A stretch of 64,000 nucleotides of DNA from Myxococcus eversor (GTDB lineage: Bacteria > Myxococcota > Myxococcia > Myxococcales > Myxococcaceae). A program made the translations under genes and the position numbers. Below, in pieces: positions 17,756 through 25,302 of this stretch. The DNA is taken from the NCBI RefSeq assembly GCF_010894455.1, contig NZ_JAAIXY010000028.1, positions 86,802 to 150,801 on the forward strand. Direction: 5' to 3'. Numbering within the stretch: position 1 is the stretch's first letter; every line of letters begins with the position of its first letter. The notes beneath the pieces were generated by a model. That model ran no database searches and was not told the DNA's origin. It worked only from the letters and a program-made list of their open reading frames with translations.

Positions 17756-18661
17756 CTACTTCGTGGCCCGCAGCTTCTGGGCCCAGGGCTCCAGGGCCCG
17801 GAGGATGCCCTTCACCCGCTCGGGGGACTTGCCTCCGTCCCGCAGCCGCTTCGCGACGGCGTCGAGGTGGGGGACGGCGTGCTCGGTGAGGGCCACGAGG
17901 GCGGCGGCCACGTCGCAGGTGTCCACGGCGTCGTCCATGCAGATGACCCTGTCCCCCATGACGTTGCGCCAGTAGGCCTCACAGTAGCCTCGGCGCCGCT
18001 GGTCCGGGATGAGGAAGAACGGGTGGAACGTGCGCTCCAGCCGTTGGACGGCCTGGGCGATGGGCATGTCCTTGTCGAGGGAGTCGCCGATGAGTCCTTT
18101 CGCCTGGGCCATGGACACCTTGTCCAGGGCGGGCTCGTCACCCGTCATGAAGAAGTAGCCCTTCTTCCCGCGCTTCTCGAAGCAGTCCATCGCGGTGTGC
18201 TCGGCGGCGAAGTACATGCCCAGCTCGTACGACTCGCCGGGGTTCGAGCCACCGCCGCGCTCCAGGAACATCCAGGTGAGCCACTGGTCCAGTTGGTTTT
18301 CGGAGGACTCGAACTGGCCGACCTGGAGCGGGGCGCGGTCGAAGAACGCGTCACCCACGGCCATGAAGAGCACCTGCGGGTCGGGGATGCCGGCCTCCAT
18401 GAGGTCCTTCATGAAGGAGGGGAACGTCTGTCGCGCGAGGATTTCGGGGATGTTGCCCATGGAGCCCGTCACGTCGAGCGCCATGACGACGGCGAGCGAG
18501 TTCGGATGCGCCTCGCTGTCGCGGCTCTCGCGGAACTTCACCCCCAGGGGGTCCATCTGGGGATGGCAGGCGCGCTGCTTGAAGACTTCCTGAGGCGGAA
18601 GCTCGCTGCGAGCCCGCGTCATCGCCTCATGTGCCTTGTGGCTGTAACTCCCGTAACCCAT
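17756..18661 (-). CDS. VWA domain protein 1 (last gene of VWA/PurA-like/pseudokinase operon)
   Basis: The 301-residue cytoplasmic protein begins MGYGSYSH and has a von Willebrand A domain from about residue 55. Its MIDAS motif is DVTGSMG, a D-x-T-x-S variant of the usual DxSxS, with a later TGDEP that can complete the metal site. It is a close paralogue of VWA protein 2 two genes upstream: same N-terminus, same SRDSEAH, PLQVGQFESSE, SYELGMYFAA and YFFMTGDE blocks. VWA proteins with MIDAS sites usually act as metal-dependent protein-interaction modules. It follows the PurA-like gene by 79 bp, probably in the same transcript. Confidence 0.85.
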   Translation of the reverse strand: MGYGSYSHKAHEAMTRARSELPPQEVFKQRACHPQMDPLGVKFRESRDSEAHPNSLAVVMALDVTGSMGNIPEILARQTFPSFMKDLMEAGIPDPQVLFMAVGDAFFDRAPLQVGQFESSENQLDQWLTWMFLERGGGSNPGESYELGMYFAAEHTAMDCFEKRGKKGYFFMTGDEPALDKVSMAQAKGLIGDSLDKDMPIAQAVQRLERTFHPFFLIPDQRRRGYCEAYWRNVMGDRVICMDDAVDTCDVAAALVALTEHAVPHLDAVAKRLRDGGKSPERVKGILRALEPWAQKLRATK

Positions 18662-18740
18662 GGTTGCTCGACCCCCTCGGTGGAGACTCCGCGAAGGTGT
18701 CTCGCGGCGCCCCGAAGCTAGCCCGGACGGCGCGCCCTCG

Positions 18741-20120
18741 TCAGCCCCTGGGGCGCTTGTCCCGGGCCCTGGGCCCCTGGGACGTCACCGAGACGCGCAC
18801 CCCCAGGTTCGCCTCCACCCAGCTGACGAAGCGCTGTGTCCGTGTGTCGGAGGTGTCTCCGAGTGACAACGTCGTCCGCTCGGGAGCACAGCGGGCGAGC
18901 GCCCTGGCGAGGCGGGCCTGCCAGGCGAGGTCCTGGGCCGCGCCGGGACGCAGCGCGGTGACGCGTCCGGCCTCGTCGCGCAGTACGAGCGCCTCGTCTT
19001 CCCGGGGGCCTTGCGGTGCGCGGTACGCGGAACACACGGACCAGTGCGGGGTGAGTCTGTCCACATGCGTCACGGCGAGCGAGTCCACGCCGCCGCAGAC
19101 CTGGAGCGCATAGCGTCCGAGGACCGCATCGAACGAGCCCACACGGAAGCCGCCCTGCCAGCCTTCGGCGGTGTTGTGAGGTTCGGGCATGGCGGGCGCG
19201 AGCGACGGCTCCTCGGTGGGGAAGGGGCCCTCGCCGTGGCGCGTGGCGTAGGCGCGGAGCACGCCGAGGCGATGCACCTCCCCGTCGAAGCCCTGCTCGC
19301 GCAGCAGCGTCAGGGCCGGCTCGAAGGTGCAGGTGCTCCAGGTGGTGTGGGGGTGGAAGCCGCGCCACTCATCCAGGAGGACGCCTTGAGCGCCCTCGAA
19401 GACGGTGTGGCCCTCACGCAGCCGTGCACCGAGCCAGTCGTCGCCCACCACGCGCTGCTCGGGATGGATGACACGCACGGCCTCCACCCAGCGCGATGGG
19501 ATATCGGAGTCCTCCAGCAACGCCAGTTCCTGCATGGCGTCGGGATGGCCCATGTCGGAGTGCCGCCAGTCGGCAACCTCCGCGCGGAGTCGCTCCTGCG
19601 CGGCGCGAGCCTTTCTCAACAGGACCGCCGGCTGACACATGTCTCCAGCGAGGACGGTGGCCTCTGGATGCGCGAGCGCATCGCGCACCGTCTCGCCCAC
19701 GCCCACGCCGCAGGTGCCATGTCGATTCGCGCCCCGGCTCAGCTCGCGCAGCCGGCCAACCGCTTGATGGAACGGGGTGATGACCCGGGCCCGCTCGCTC
19801 ACCGTCACACGCGACAGGCCGTCTGGCACGCCGCTATCAGCGAGGTACTGGGCTTCCACGTGAAGGGCCAGCGGATGGAAGACGGTGGAGTGCGCCAGGT
19901 GCGTGGCGACGCCAGGGACGAAGGTGCCCGCGCCGAGCTGCGAGAAGGTGTGGTGTCGGCCGTCATCGGTGACGACGTTGTGGCCCGCCTGCGCGCCTCC
20001 GTTGAATCGCACGACGAGGCGAGCGTCGTGCTGTCGAACCAGCCAGTCCGTGAGCGTGCCCTTGCCCGCGTCGCCGAAGCCGAGGTCGACGACGACGTGG
20101 GCCGCGCGGGGTGCCTTCAT
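18741..20120 (-). CDS. Divergent adenylosuccinate-synthetase-like enzyme
   Basis: This 459-residue protein matches the PurA fold but is clearly not the housekeeping enzyme. Retained: the P-loop-like segment VVVDLGFGDAGKGT with the catalytic Asp (D17), the catalytic His in QAGHNVV (H47), FEGAQGVLLDE and RAYATRHGEGPFPTE. Changed: GDEGKGK is GDAGKGT, and the Arg-rich aspartate-binding loop before the TGWLD segment of PurA is missing, replaced by NTAEGWQGGFRVGSFD. A GTP-dependent ligase or kinase acting on an altered nucleotide-like substrate is my inference; a regulatory pseudoenzyme is the alternative. Its start overlaps the stop of VWA protein 2 by 4 bp. Confidence 0.8.
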   Translation of the reverse strand: MKAPRAAHVVVDLGFGDAGKGTLTDWLVRQHDARLVVRFNGGAQAGHNVVTDDGRHHTFSQLGAGTFVPGVATHLAHSTVFHPLALHVEAQYLADSGVPDGLSRVTVSERARVITPFHQAVGRLRELSRGANRHGTCGVGVGETVRDALAHPEATVLAGDMCQPAVLLRKARAAQERLRAEVADWRHSDMGHPDAMQELALLEDSDIPSRWVEAVRVIHPEQRVVGDDWLGARLREGHTVFEGAQGVLLDEWRGFHPHTTWSTCTFEPALTLLREQGFDGEVHRLGVLRAYATRHGEGPFPTEEPSLAPAMPEPHNTAEGWQGGFRVGSFDAVLGRYALQVCGGVDSLAVTHVDRLTPHWSVCSAYRAPQGPREDEALVLRDEAGRVTALRPGAAQDLAWQARLARALARCAPERTTLSLGDTSDTRTQRFVSWVEANLGVRVSVTSQGPRARDKRPRG

Positions 20121-21124
20121 CGCTCGTCGAGAGGGCTTCGCCGGGGGCCGGGGATGCGCCGATGGCCGGAGTTGTAGTCATTCGTCGGCAACTGCTCATC
20201 CTCCAGCCGGGGCTGCGGCGTTCCGTCTCTCCCCAGCGTCGCCGCGAAGGACGTGAGCGCGCGGATGACGGCGCCGCGCCGGGCGCGCTCCAGCCCCCCC
20301 TTCTCCAGATGGCGGGCCAGCGCATCCAGGTCGGAGATGGCGCCCTCGCACAGGCCCACGAGGCTGGACGCGACATCCACCGTGTCGCTGGGGTCCTCCA
20401 TGCAGATGACGCGGTCCCCGAGCAGCTCCCGCCAGTCCCGCTCGCAGTTGCGGCGTCGGGCCATGTCGGGGATGAGGAAGAACGGCTCGAAGCCGACCTG
20501 GAGCTCCTCCACCACCTGTCGCACGGGAATGTCCTCGTCCAGCGTGTCGCCGATGAGGGACGCCACCTGCTTGCGGGAGACGTACCCATAGGGGCGCTCG
20601 TCGCCCGTCATGAAGAAGTAGCCCCGGTGCTTGCGCTTGCGCCAGCAGTCCAGGTCCGTGTGGCGCGCGGCGAAGTACATGCCCAACTCGTAGGACTCGG
20701 TGCCGGGCGTGCCGCCGCCGCCTTCCAGGTAGCTGGAGGTCAACCACTGGTCCATCTGCCGCTCGGAGGACTCGAACTGGCCCACCTGGAGCGGAGCGTG
20801 GTCGCTGTTCGCGTCGCCCACCGCCATGAAGAGGACCTGCGGGTCGGGGATGCCCACGTCCATCAGCGACTTCATGAAGTCGGGCAGCCGGCGACGGGCG
20901 AGCAGCTCCGGGATGGAGCCCATGGAGCCCGTGACGTCGAGGGCGAAGACGATGCCCAGCGACTTGGAATGCGCTTCGCTGTCGCGACTCTCTCGCCACT
21001 TCACGCCGTGCGGGTCCATCAGCGGATGACAGCGCTCCTGCTTGAAGACGCGCTGGAGGGGGACTTCCTCACGCGCCCGGGTGAAGGCCGCGTGTGCCGC
21101 GTGGCTGTAGCTCCCGTAACCCAT
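20117..21124 (-). CDS. VWA domain protein 2
   Basis: The 335-residue paralogue of VWA protein 1 has the same MGYGSYSH start and MIDAS DVTGSMG, plus an extra 30-residue C-terminal tail. Both proteins share an unusual conserved block after the MIDAS (PDPQVLFMAVGDA) and the segment IPDxxRRxxCExxWRxxxGDRVICM. It lies 37 bp downstream of the pseudokinase and overlaps the PurA-like gene by 4 bp. Two sister VWA subunits in one operon suggest a hetero-oligomer or a duplicated adaptor. Confidence 0.85.
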   Translation of the reverse strand: MGYGSYSHAAHAAFTRAREEVPLQRVFKQERCHPLMDPHGVKWRESRDSEAHSKSLGIVFALDVTGSMGSIPELLARRRLPDFMKSLMDVGIPDPQVLFMAVGDANSDHAPLQVGQFESSERQMDQWLTSSYLEGGGGTPGTESYELGMYFAARHTDLDCWRKRKHRGYFFMTGDERPYGYVSRKQVASLIGDTLDEDIPVRQVVEELQVGFEPFFLIPDMARRRNCERDWRELLGDRVICMEDPSDTVDVASSLVGLCEGAISDLDALARHLEKGGLERARRGAVIRALTSFAATLGRDGTPQPRLEDEQLPTNDYNSGHRRIPGPRRSPLDER

Positions 21125-21160
21125 GGCTCGACTCTCCTTCCACGCGCGGACAGGCCGCGC

Positions 21161-22189
21161 TCAACGCCACCCAGGCAGGGTGAAGGGAACGTAACTCGGC
21201 GGACCGAAGGCCTCTTGCGCGGCGGTGGACACCAGCTCCTTCACGCTCCACGCATCGACTTCCAGGCCGCTCCCCCCCGAACTCGTGTGCTGTGCGCGCA
21301 GCAGCTCCGCCAGGGGCGCCGGCACGTGCGACGGCACCGAGCCCGTCGCCGGGTCTCCACCGAGCACCCAGGCGATGGAGCGCGCGCACATCGCCACGTC
21401 CGATGCCGGAGTGGGCACGCCTCCTCCGTCCCACATCGCATCGAAATAGAAGTCCCGATGCGACGCGCTGGTGGCGACAAGGGGCATGAGATTTCGAATC
21501 TTCCCGGCGCTGGACCAGCCGATCAGCATCAACCCGTGGTCCCGAGGGTGGACGAGCAAGTGGGGCGGCAGCACCGCGCCGTGGACGTAGCCCGCGCGAT
21601 GCACGAAGCCCAACAGCTCCAGCGCGCGCTTCCACATCCACACCGCGGCGCGCGGGTCGACACCGTCGGGGTACACCTCGCGCACGTCGGCGAGGGTGTG
21701 CTGGAAGCCGCTCGTCCAGCGGTACACCAGCGCAGCGCGGGCGACGCCCTCCGGGTCCTTCACGGTGCCCCGCGCCACGGGCTGGGGGAGCAGGCGGGTG
21801 AAGTACTCGGCGCCCTGGGCCTTGGTGCGCTGCAGGTCCTCCAGCACCTCGTACTCGTGGGCGAGCAAGTCCTTGTCGACGAGGGCACGGGCCACCTTGA
21901 GCACCACCAGCTCGGTGATGCGCGAGTCGCGGCGCGCGAGGAACACGTCACTGCCGTCACCCCGGCCCAGACGGCCGAGCAGCACGTAGCGCGTGTTCGC
22001 CACGGTGACGCGAGGCCGGTCCGGAGCGAACGGCGGGTCGTCGGCGGGGCGAGCGGGCTTGGGCCAGATGGCCGCGCCCTTCGCGGATACCATGGCGCCG
22101 CAGTAGTCACACGTGAGGATGCCATTCGGCGAGGACGGGGGCGGGAGCTTCGCGCCGCAGCCAGGACACTTCAAAAGCTGTAGTTCCAT
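21161..22189 (-). CDS. Zinc-ribbon plus protein-kinase-fold protein, probable pseudokinase
   Basis: The 342-residue protein starts with a zinc ribbon (C8, C11, C27, C30: CPGCGAK and CDYCGAM). A kinase fold follows from about residue 68, with a glycine loop (GRLGRGDGSDVFLA) and a lysine at about 98 (VVLKVAR). The catalytic loop, normally HRDxxxxN, reads VHGAVLPPHLLV: the base Asp is Ala and the metal-binding Asn is His. The DFG segment reads LIGWSS, so the magnesium Asp is also gone. ATP hydrolysis is therefore unlikely. Zinc-ribbon kinases linked to VWA proteins are known from TerY-type triads, which guides my reading. ATG 22189 is preferred to GTG 22192; GAGGGG precedes it. First gene of the operon. 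Confidence 0.8.
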   Translation of the reverse strand: MELQLLKCPGCGAKLPPPSSPNGILTCDYCGAMVSAKGAAIWPKPARPADDPPFAPDRPRVTVANTRYVLLGRLGRGDGSDVFLARRDSRITELVVLKVARALVDKDLLAHEYEVLEDLQRTKAQGAEYFTRLLPQPVARGTVKDPEGVARAALVYRWTSGFQHTLADVREVYPDGVDPRAAVWMWKRALELLGFVHRAGYVHGAVLPPHLLVHPRDHGLMLIGWSSAGKIRNLMPLVATSASHRDFYFDAMWDGGGVPTPASDVAMCARSIAWVLGGDPATGSVPSHVPAPLAELLRAQHTSSGGSGLEVDAWSVKELVSTAAQEAFGPPSYVPFTLPGWR

Positions 22190-22239
22190 CACCCCTCACT
22201 CAGTGCCGGACGAGCATACCTCGGCCTCCTGGAACCTGA

Positions 22240-22713
22240 ATGTCCCCATTGGCTCCTCCGCTTCCCGTGGTGCTCGACACCAACGTCGTCCTGGACCTGT
22301 ACGTCTTCGAGGACCCCGCGCTGCGTGTGCTCCAGACTGCTCTGGGGGCGGGCACACTGGTGGCCTGGGCGGAGGATGCGACGCTGGCGGAGCTGGGCTT
22401 CGTGCTGGCATCGCGCCACTTCCTGCCGGGGAGGAACATGGAGGGCCGGAGCACGGCCCTCGAACGCTATCGGGCGAGCGTGAAGGTGCTCCCGCCGGAT
22501 GCGTCCGGAGCCGCGCTGGAGCTGCCTCGGTGCAAGGACCGGGACGACCAGAAGTTCCTCCTCCTGGCCGCCCGGGCCGGGGCCGCGTGGCTGGTGAGCA
22601 AGGACAAGCGCGTGTTGTCGATGGCGGACCGGCGGGAGCTGCCCTTCGTCATCCTCACCCCCCGCCAGGCCGTGGCGCGACTGGAGGCTCAGGCGCTGGT
22701 GACGGGCCGGTAG
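22240..22713 (+). CDS. PIN-domain nuclease-like protein
   Basis: The 157-residue protein shows PIN-domain acidic residues: VLDTNVVLDLY at the N-terminus, a Glu in ATLAELGF, the Asp pair in KDRDDQKFLLLA, and LVSKDKRVL where the fourth acidic residue is expected. It belongs to the 'putative toxin component, PIN family' type; such proteins are single-strand ribonucleases. No antitoxin-like small gene is adjacent, so a classical toxin-antitoxin pair is not supported. It is divergent from the pseudokinase gene (50 bp) and its 3' end overlaps the convergent gene by 25 bp. Confidence 0.8.
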   Translation: MSPLAPPLPVVLDTNVVLDLYVFEDPALRVLQTALGAGTLVAWAEDATLAELGFVLASRHFLPGRNMEGRSTALERYRASVKVLPPDASGAALELPRCKDRDDQKFLLLAARAGAAWLVSKDKRVLSMADRRELPFVILTPRQAVARLEAQALVTGR

Positions 22714-24233
22714 CGCAGCACGCGCACCGACTCGAGCCCGACGATGAAGGTGGTGATGGAGGTCAACTTCGCCTTGCCCCCGGCCTCGCTCCAGTCGAGC
22801 ACGTGCACGTAGACGGGCTCTCCGCCGTCCTCCGCGTCCTTGTTTCCGAAGACGAGCACCGTGTCGGCCTTCTCGCCCGAGTAGGTGACGAGCGTCTGGC
22901 GGAAGTTGATCCACGACTCGCGGGCGCCGTTCTCCTCGCTGAGCCCGCGCAGGAACGCGGTGGGCTGGGCGAGCGTTCCCTGGACGAACTCGCCACCGGT
23001 GAGCTGGTGCTTGAGCTGCTGGCTCCGGGTGCTCAATGAGGTCTCCCGGTCATCCATGCAGCCCATGCACTGGTCAGCGCAGTCGCAGATCTCCTCGGAC
23101 TCGGTGAGCGTCCTGCCCTTGCGGTCCGCCTCGCATTGATTGATGCAGGAGGAGAGCGCGCGGGCCTCCGCCTTGCGGGTGCTGGCGATCTTCGCGCGCA
23201 TCTGGGCCTGGGTGGCGTCGGCCTCGAAGAAGGACGCGTCCGCCAGGTGCAGCAGGCCCGCGACGCGCATGAGCCCCGGGTCCTCCATGGAGGACAGCGC
23301 CGAACTGGCGGCGGCCTTCTGCGGGCGAAGCAGCGCGGACCTCACCCGAGACCACTTCGCGCGGGCCTCGGACTTGTCGCCGTCCCGGTTCAGGTTGGCT
23401 CGGTCGAACAGCTCCGCCACCGCCTTCGCGCGGGCCAGCTCCGCCTTGTAGGAGTCCTTCGCCGGCACCAGGGCCAGCCACTTCGTGGGGGTGCGCTCCG
23501 TCTGGTACAGGGCCGTTTGCTGCTTGTCGTTGTTCTTCTGGATGAGGAGGTCCTCGGTCTTGTAGCGAGGTGCCCACTCCAGCTTCGCTTGCGTGTCGTT
23601 GCGCGCGGCGGCCATCTTCCGCTCGTACGCGTAGGAGCGCACCTGCTCGAAGGCGGCCGTCTCCAGCTCCGCCTTGTAGGGGTCCTCGCCCTCCACGTAC
23701 ACGCGCAGGTCGCTCAGGCAGGTGTCGTCGTATGACGTGCCGGGATAGGTGGACACGAGGGTGAGCCGTACGCCCTGGACCTTGCCGGGCACGGGCAGCG
23801 GGACTTCCTGCCAGCCGAGCACGTCCTTCAGCTCCACCTCCACCGCGGTGCCCGTCGTCCGCGGCCCCGTCTCTCCCTGGACGAGCGGCTCCAGCTTCAC
23901 GGCCTTGGGCCGGGCGTTGGCGCGGTAGAGCTTGTCCGTCTTCTGGTAGCCGTTGCGCAGGAAGACGCGGAAGGACTTCGCGCGCGTCAGCTCCGGGCCC
24001 CACCACTCAATCGCCTCGCCCACGCCGGTTCCCTTGGCGCCCTCCACCCAGGCGGTGGCCGGGTCATCGTCGGCGACATAGAGGGGGAGATAGTTCTGGG
24101 CGTGCTTGTTCCAGCCGTTCTCCAGGAAGGAGGACGCCGTCACGCGGCGGGGATGCAGGCGGTGGGCGGTGCCCGCGTCGGGCTCCAGGAGGATGGGCGG
24201 CGCGGCGGCGAGGATGAGCGACAGGAGAATCAT
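22689..24233 (-). CDS. Secreted protein with NADase-type glycan-binding (discoidin-like) domain
   Basis: The 514-residue protein has a signal peptide (MILLSLILAAAPPILL). Its N-terminal domain (about residues 25-180) begins VTASSFLENGWNKHAQNY and continues PLYVADDDPATAWVEG, the pattern of discoidin-like/NADase-type glycan-binding domains. The remaining 330 residues are mostly helical; they include a CxxxCxxxxxxxxxxxxxxCxCxxxCxxC cluster around residue 380 that may bind metal or form disulfides. ATG 24233 overlaps the stop of the cytochrome gene by 4 bp, so the two are cotranscribed and probably work together at the cell surface. No enzyme domain is visible. Confidence 0.75.
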   Translation of the reverse strand: MILLSLILAAAPPILLEPDAGTAHRLHPRRVTASSFLENGWNKHAQNYLPLYVADDDPATAWVEGAKGTGVGEAIEWWGPELTRAKSFRVFLRNGYQKTDKLYRANARPKAVKLEPLVQGETGPRTTGTAVEVELKDVLGWQEVPLPVPGKVQGVRLTLVSTYPGTSYDDTCLSDLRVYVEGEDPYKAELETAAFEQVRSYAYERKMAAARNDTQAKLEWAPRYKTEDLLIQKNNDKQQTALYQTERTPTKWLALVPAKDSYKAELARAKAVAELFDRANLNRDGDKSEARAKWSRVRSALLRPQKAAASSALSSMEDPGLMRVAGLLHLADASFFEADATQAQMRAKIASTRKAEARALSSCINQCEADRKGRTLTESEEICDCADQCMGCMDDRETSLSTRSQQLKHQLTGGEFVQGTLAQPTAFLRGLSEENGARESWINFRQTLVTYSGEKADTVLVFGNKDAEDGGEPVYVHVLDWSEAGGKAKLTSITTFIVGLESVRVLRYRPVTSA

Positions 24234-25222
24234 GGCTTGCGCTCCAGGGATTCGCGGGGTGACGGAAGGGGCGCGGCCCACAGCACCAGCCGTGAGAGGC
24301 CCGGGGGATAGAGCCCCGAGTCTTCCTGCTCTCGGGACACCAGGTGGTAGACGACGCGGGCATAGCGCGCGCCAGCGGGCAGTCGGACGCGGCGAGGCGA
24401 GCCCGGAAGCAGCCGCGTGTCCTCGACGGCGCCCAGGTGAGGCAGTGTCTCGGGAGGCCAGGGGCGCGTTTCCAGGCGGCGGCCCAGCGTGGCCACGGTG
24501 CGCGAGGACTCGAAGAGGGGATGGTCGGAGACCTCCACGCTGACCCAGCGCATGACGTCACCGGAGGGGAAGGCGTGGCCCACGTCGCGCGTGGAGAGCA
24601 GGAGCGCGCCGTCCACAGCCTCCACGACGAGCGCGGCCTTGAGAGACTCGGTGCGACGGGTGCCTCCCAGTCCATGGTCGCCGCGCGGCATGTGACAGCT
24701 CGCGCAGTGGCGCGTGTCGCCCGTCTGCTTCTGCCACCGGCTCCATTCGCCCACGGTGTCCTGTTGCGATTGGGTATCGGAAAGCCGGACGCGCTGGCCG
24801 TCGGCCTGGAGCACCGGGAAGCCGAACTGGTGGCAGCCCGCGCAGGGCATCGCGGGAGTGGCCTTCGCGTCGCCGAGGGGCGCGTGGCAGCCCGCGCAGG
24901 TGACGCCGTGTTCCTCGGGCGGACTGTCGGAGGGGAGCGCGCCTCGCTCCAGGTTGCGTGCGAGGGGGGCGTGACATTGGACGCACCAGGCCGGGCGGTC
25001 CTCGGTGATGGCGACCTGGAAGACATCGTCCGTGCGCGCGGTGGCGTGGCCGCTGCGCTTCCAGGCGTCGACCTGGGGCGCGTGGCACTCCGCGCAGCGC
25101 TGGACGCTCCAGTCGGGGAGCCCATGCGGTGCGGGGCCGACCTCCATCCGCGCGGTGCCCTGGGGGAAGCGGGGGCCGGGCGCGGAGGCCAGCAGTGCGC
25201 AGGTGAGGAGGAGGGCGTGCAC
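24230..25222 (-). CDS. Secreted five-haem cytochrome c family protein
   Basis: The 330-residue protein starts at GTG with a short signal peptide (ALLLTCALLASAPG). Five CxxCH haem-binding motifs are present: CAECH, CVQCH, CAGCH, CAGCH and CASCH, with several extra His residues for distal ligands. The spacing and the 'C..CH....W..SGHA' start resemble the cytochrome c554/NrfB-like multihaem group. The last 150 residues are a beta-rich domain without haem motifs. It would act in periplasmic or extracellular electron transfer. It is followed, with a 4-bp overlap, by the glycan-binding protein gene. Confidence 0.8.
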   Translation of the reverse strand: MHALLLTCALLASAPGPRFPQGTARMEVGPAPHGLPDWSVQRCAECHAPQVDAWKRSGHATARTDDVFQVAITEDRPAWCVQCHAPLARNLERGALPSDSPPEEHGVTCAGCHAPLGDAKATPAMPCAGCHQFGFPVLQADGQRVRLSDTQSQQDTVGEWSRWQKQTGDTRHCASCHMPRGDHGLGGTRRTESLKAALVVEAVDGALLLSTRDVGHAFPSGDVMRWVSVEVSDHPLFESSRTVATLGRRLETRPWPPETLPHLGAVEDTRLLPGSPRRVRLPAGARYARVVYHLVSREQEDSGLYPPGLSRLVLWAAPLPSPRESLERKP

Positions 25223-25302
25223 GGTGAGGCGGGGAGTGTAGGCGTCCTCCGCGTGCGAGCGCGACTCCCACCCTGGGGCGTGGGCGCGGTAGAACCCGAC
25301 CC

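Noticed and set aside
16394..18721. Long plus-strand open frame opposite the helicase and VWA 1 genes
   Set aside because: It is antisense to two well-supported genes and its composition (many His, Gly, Val, Leu without motifs) is that of a GC-rich shadow frame.
18741..20120. Housekeeping purA
   Set aside because: The Arg-rich aspartate/IMP loop and the GDEGKGK sequence are not conserved, and the gene sits in a VWA/pseudokinase operon; a normal purA is expected elsewhere.
22240..22713. Toxin-antitoxin module built on the PIN protein
   Set aside because: No small antitoxin-like gene lies on either side; the neighbours are a pseudokinase and a glycan-binding protein.
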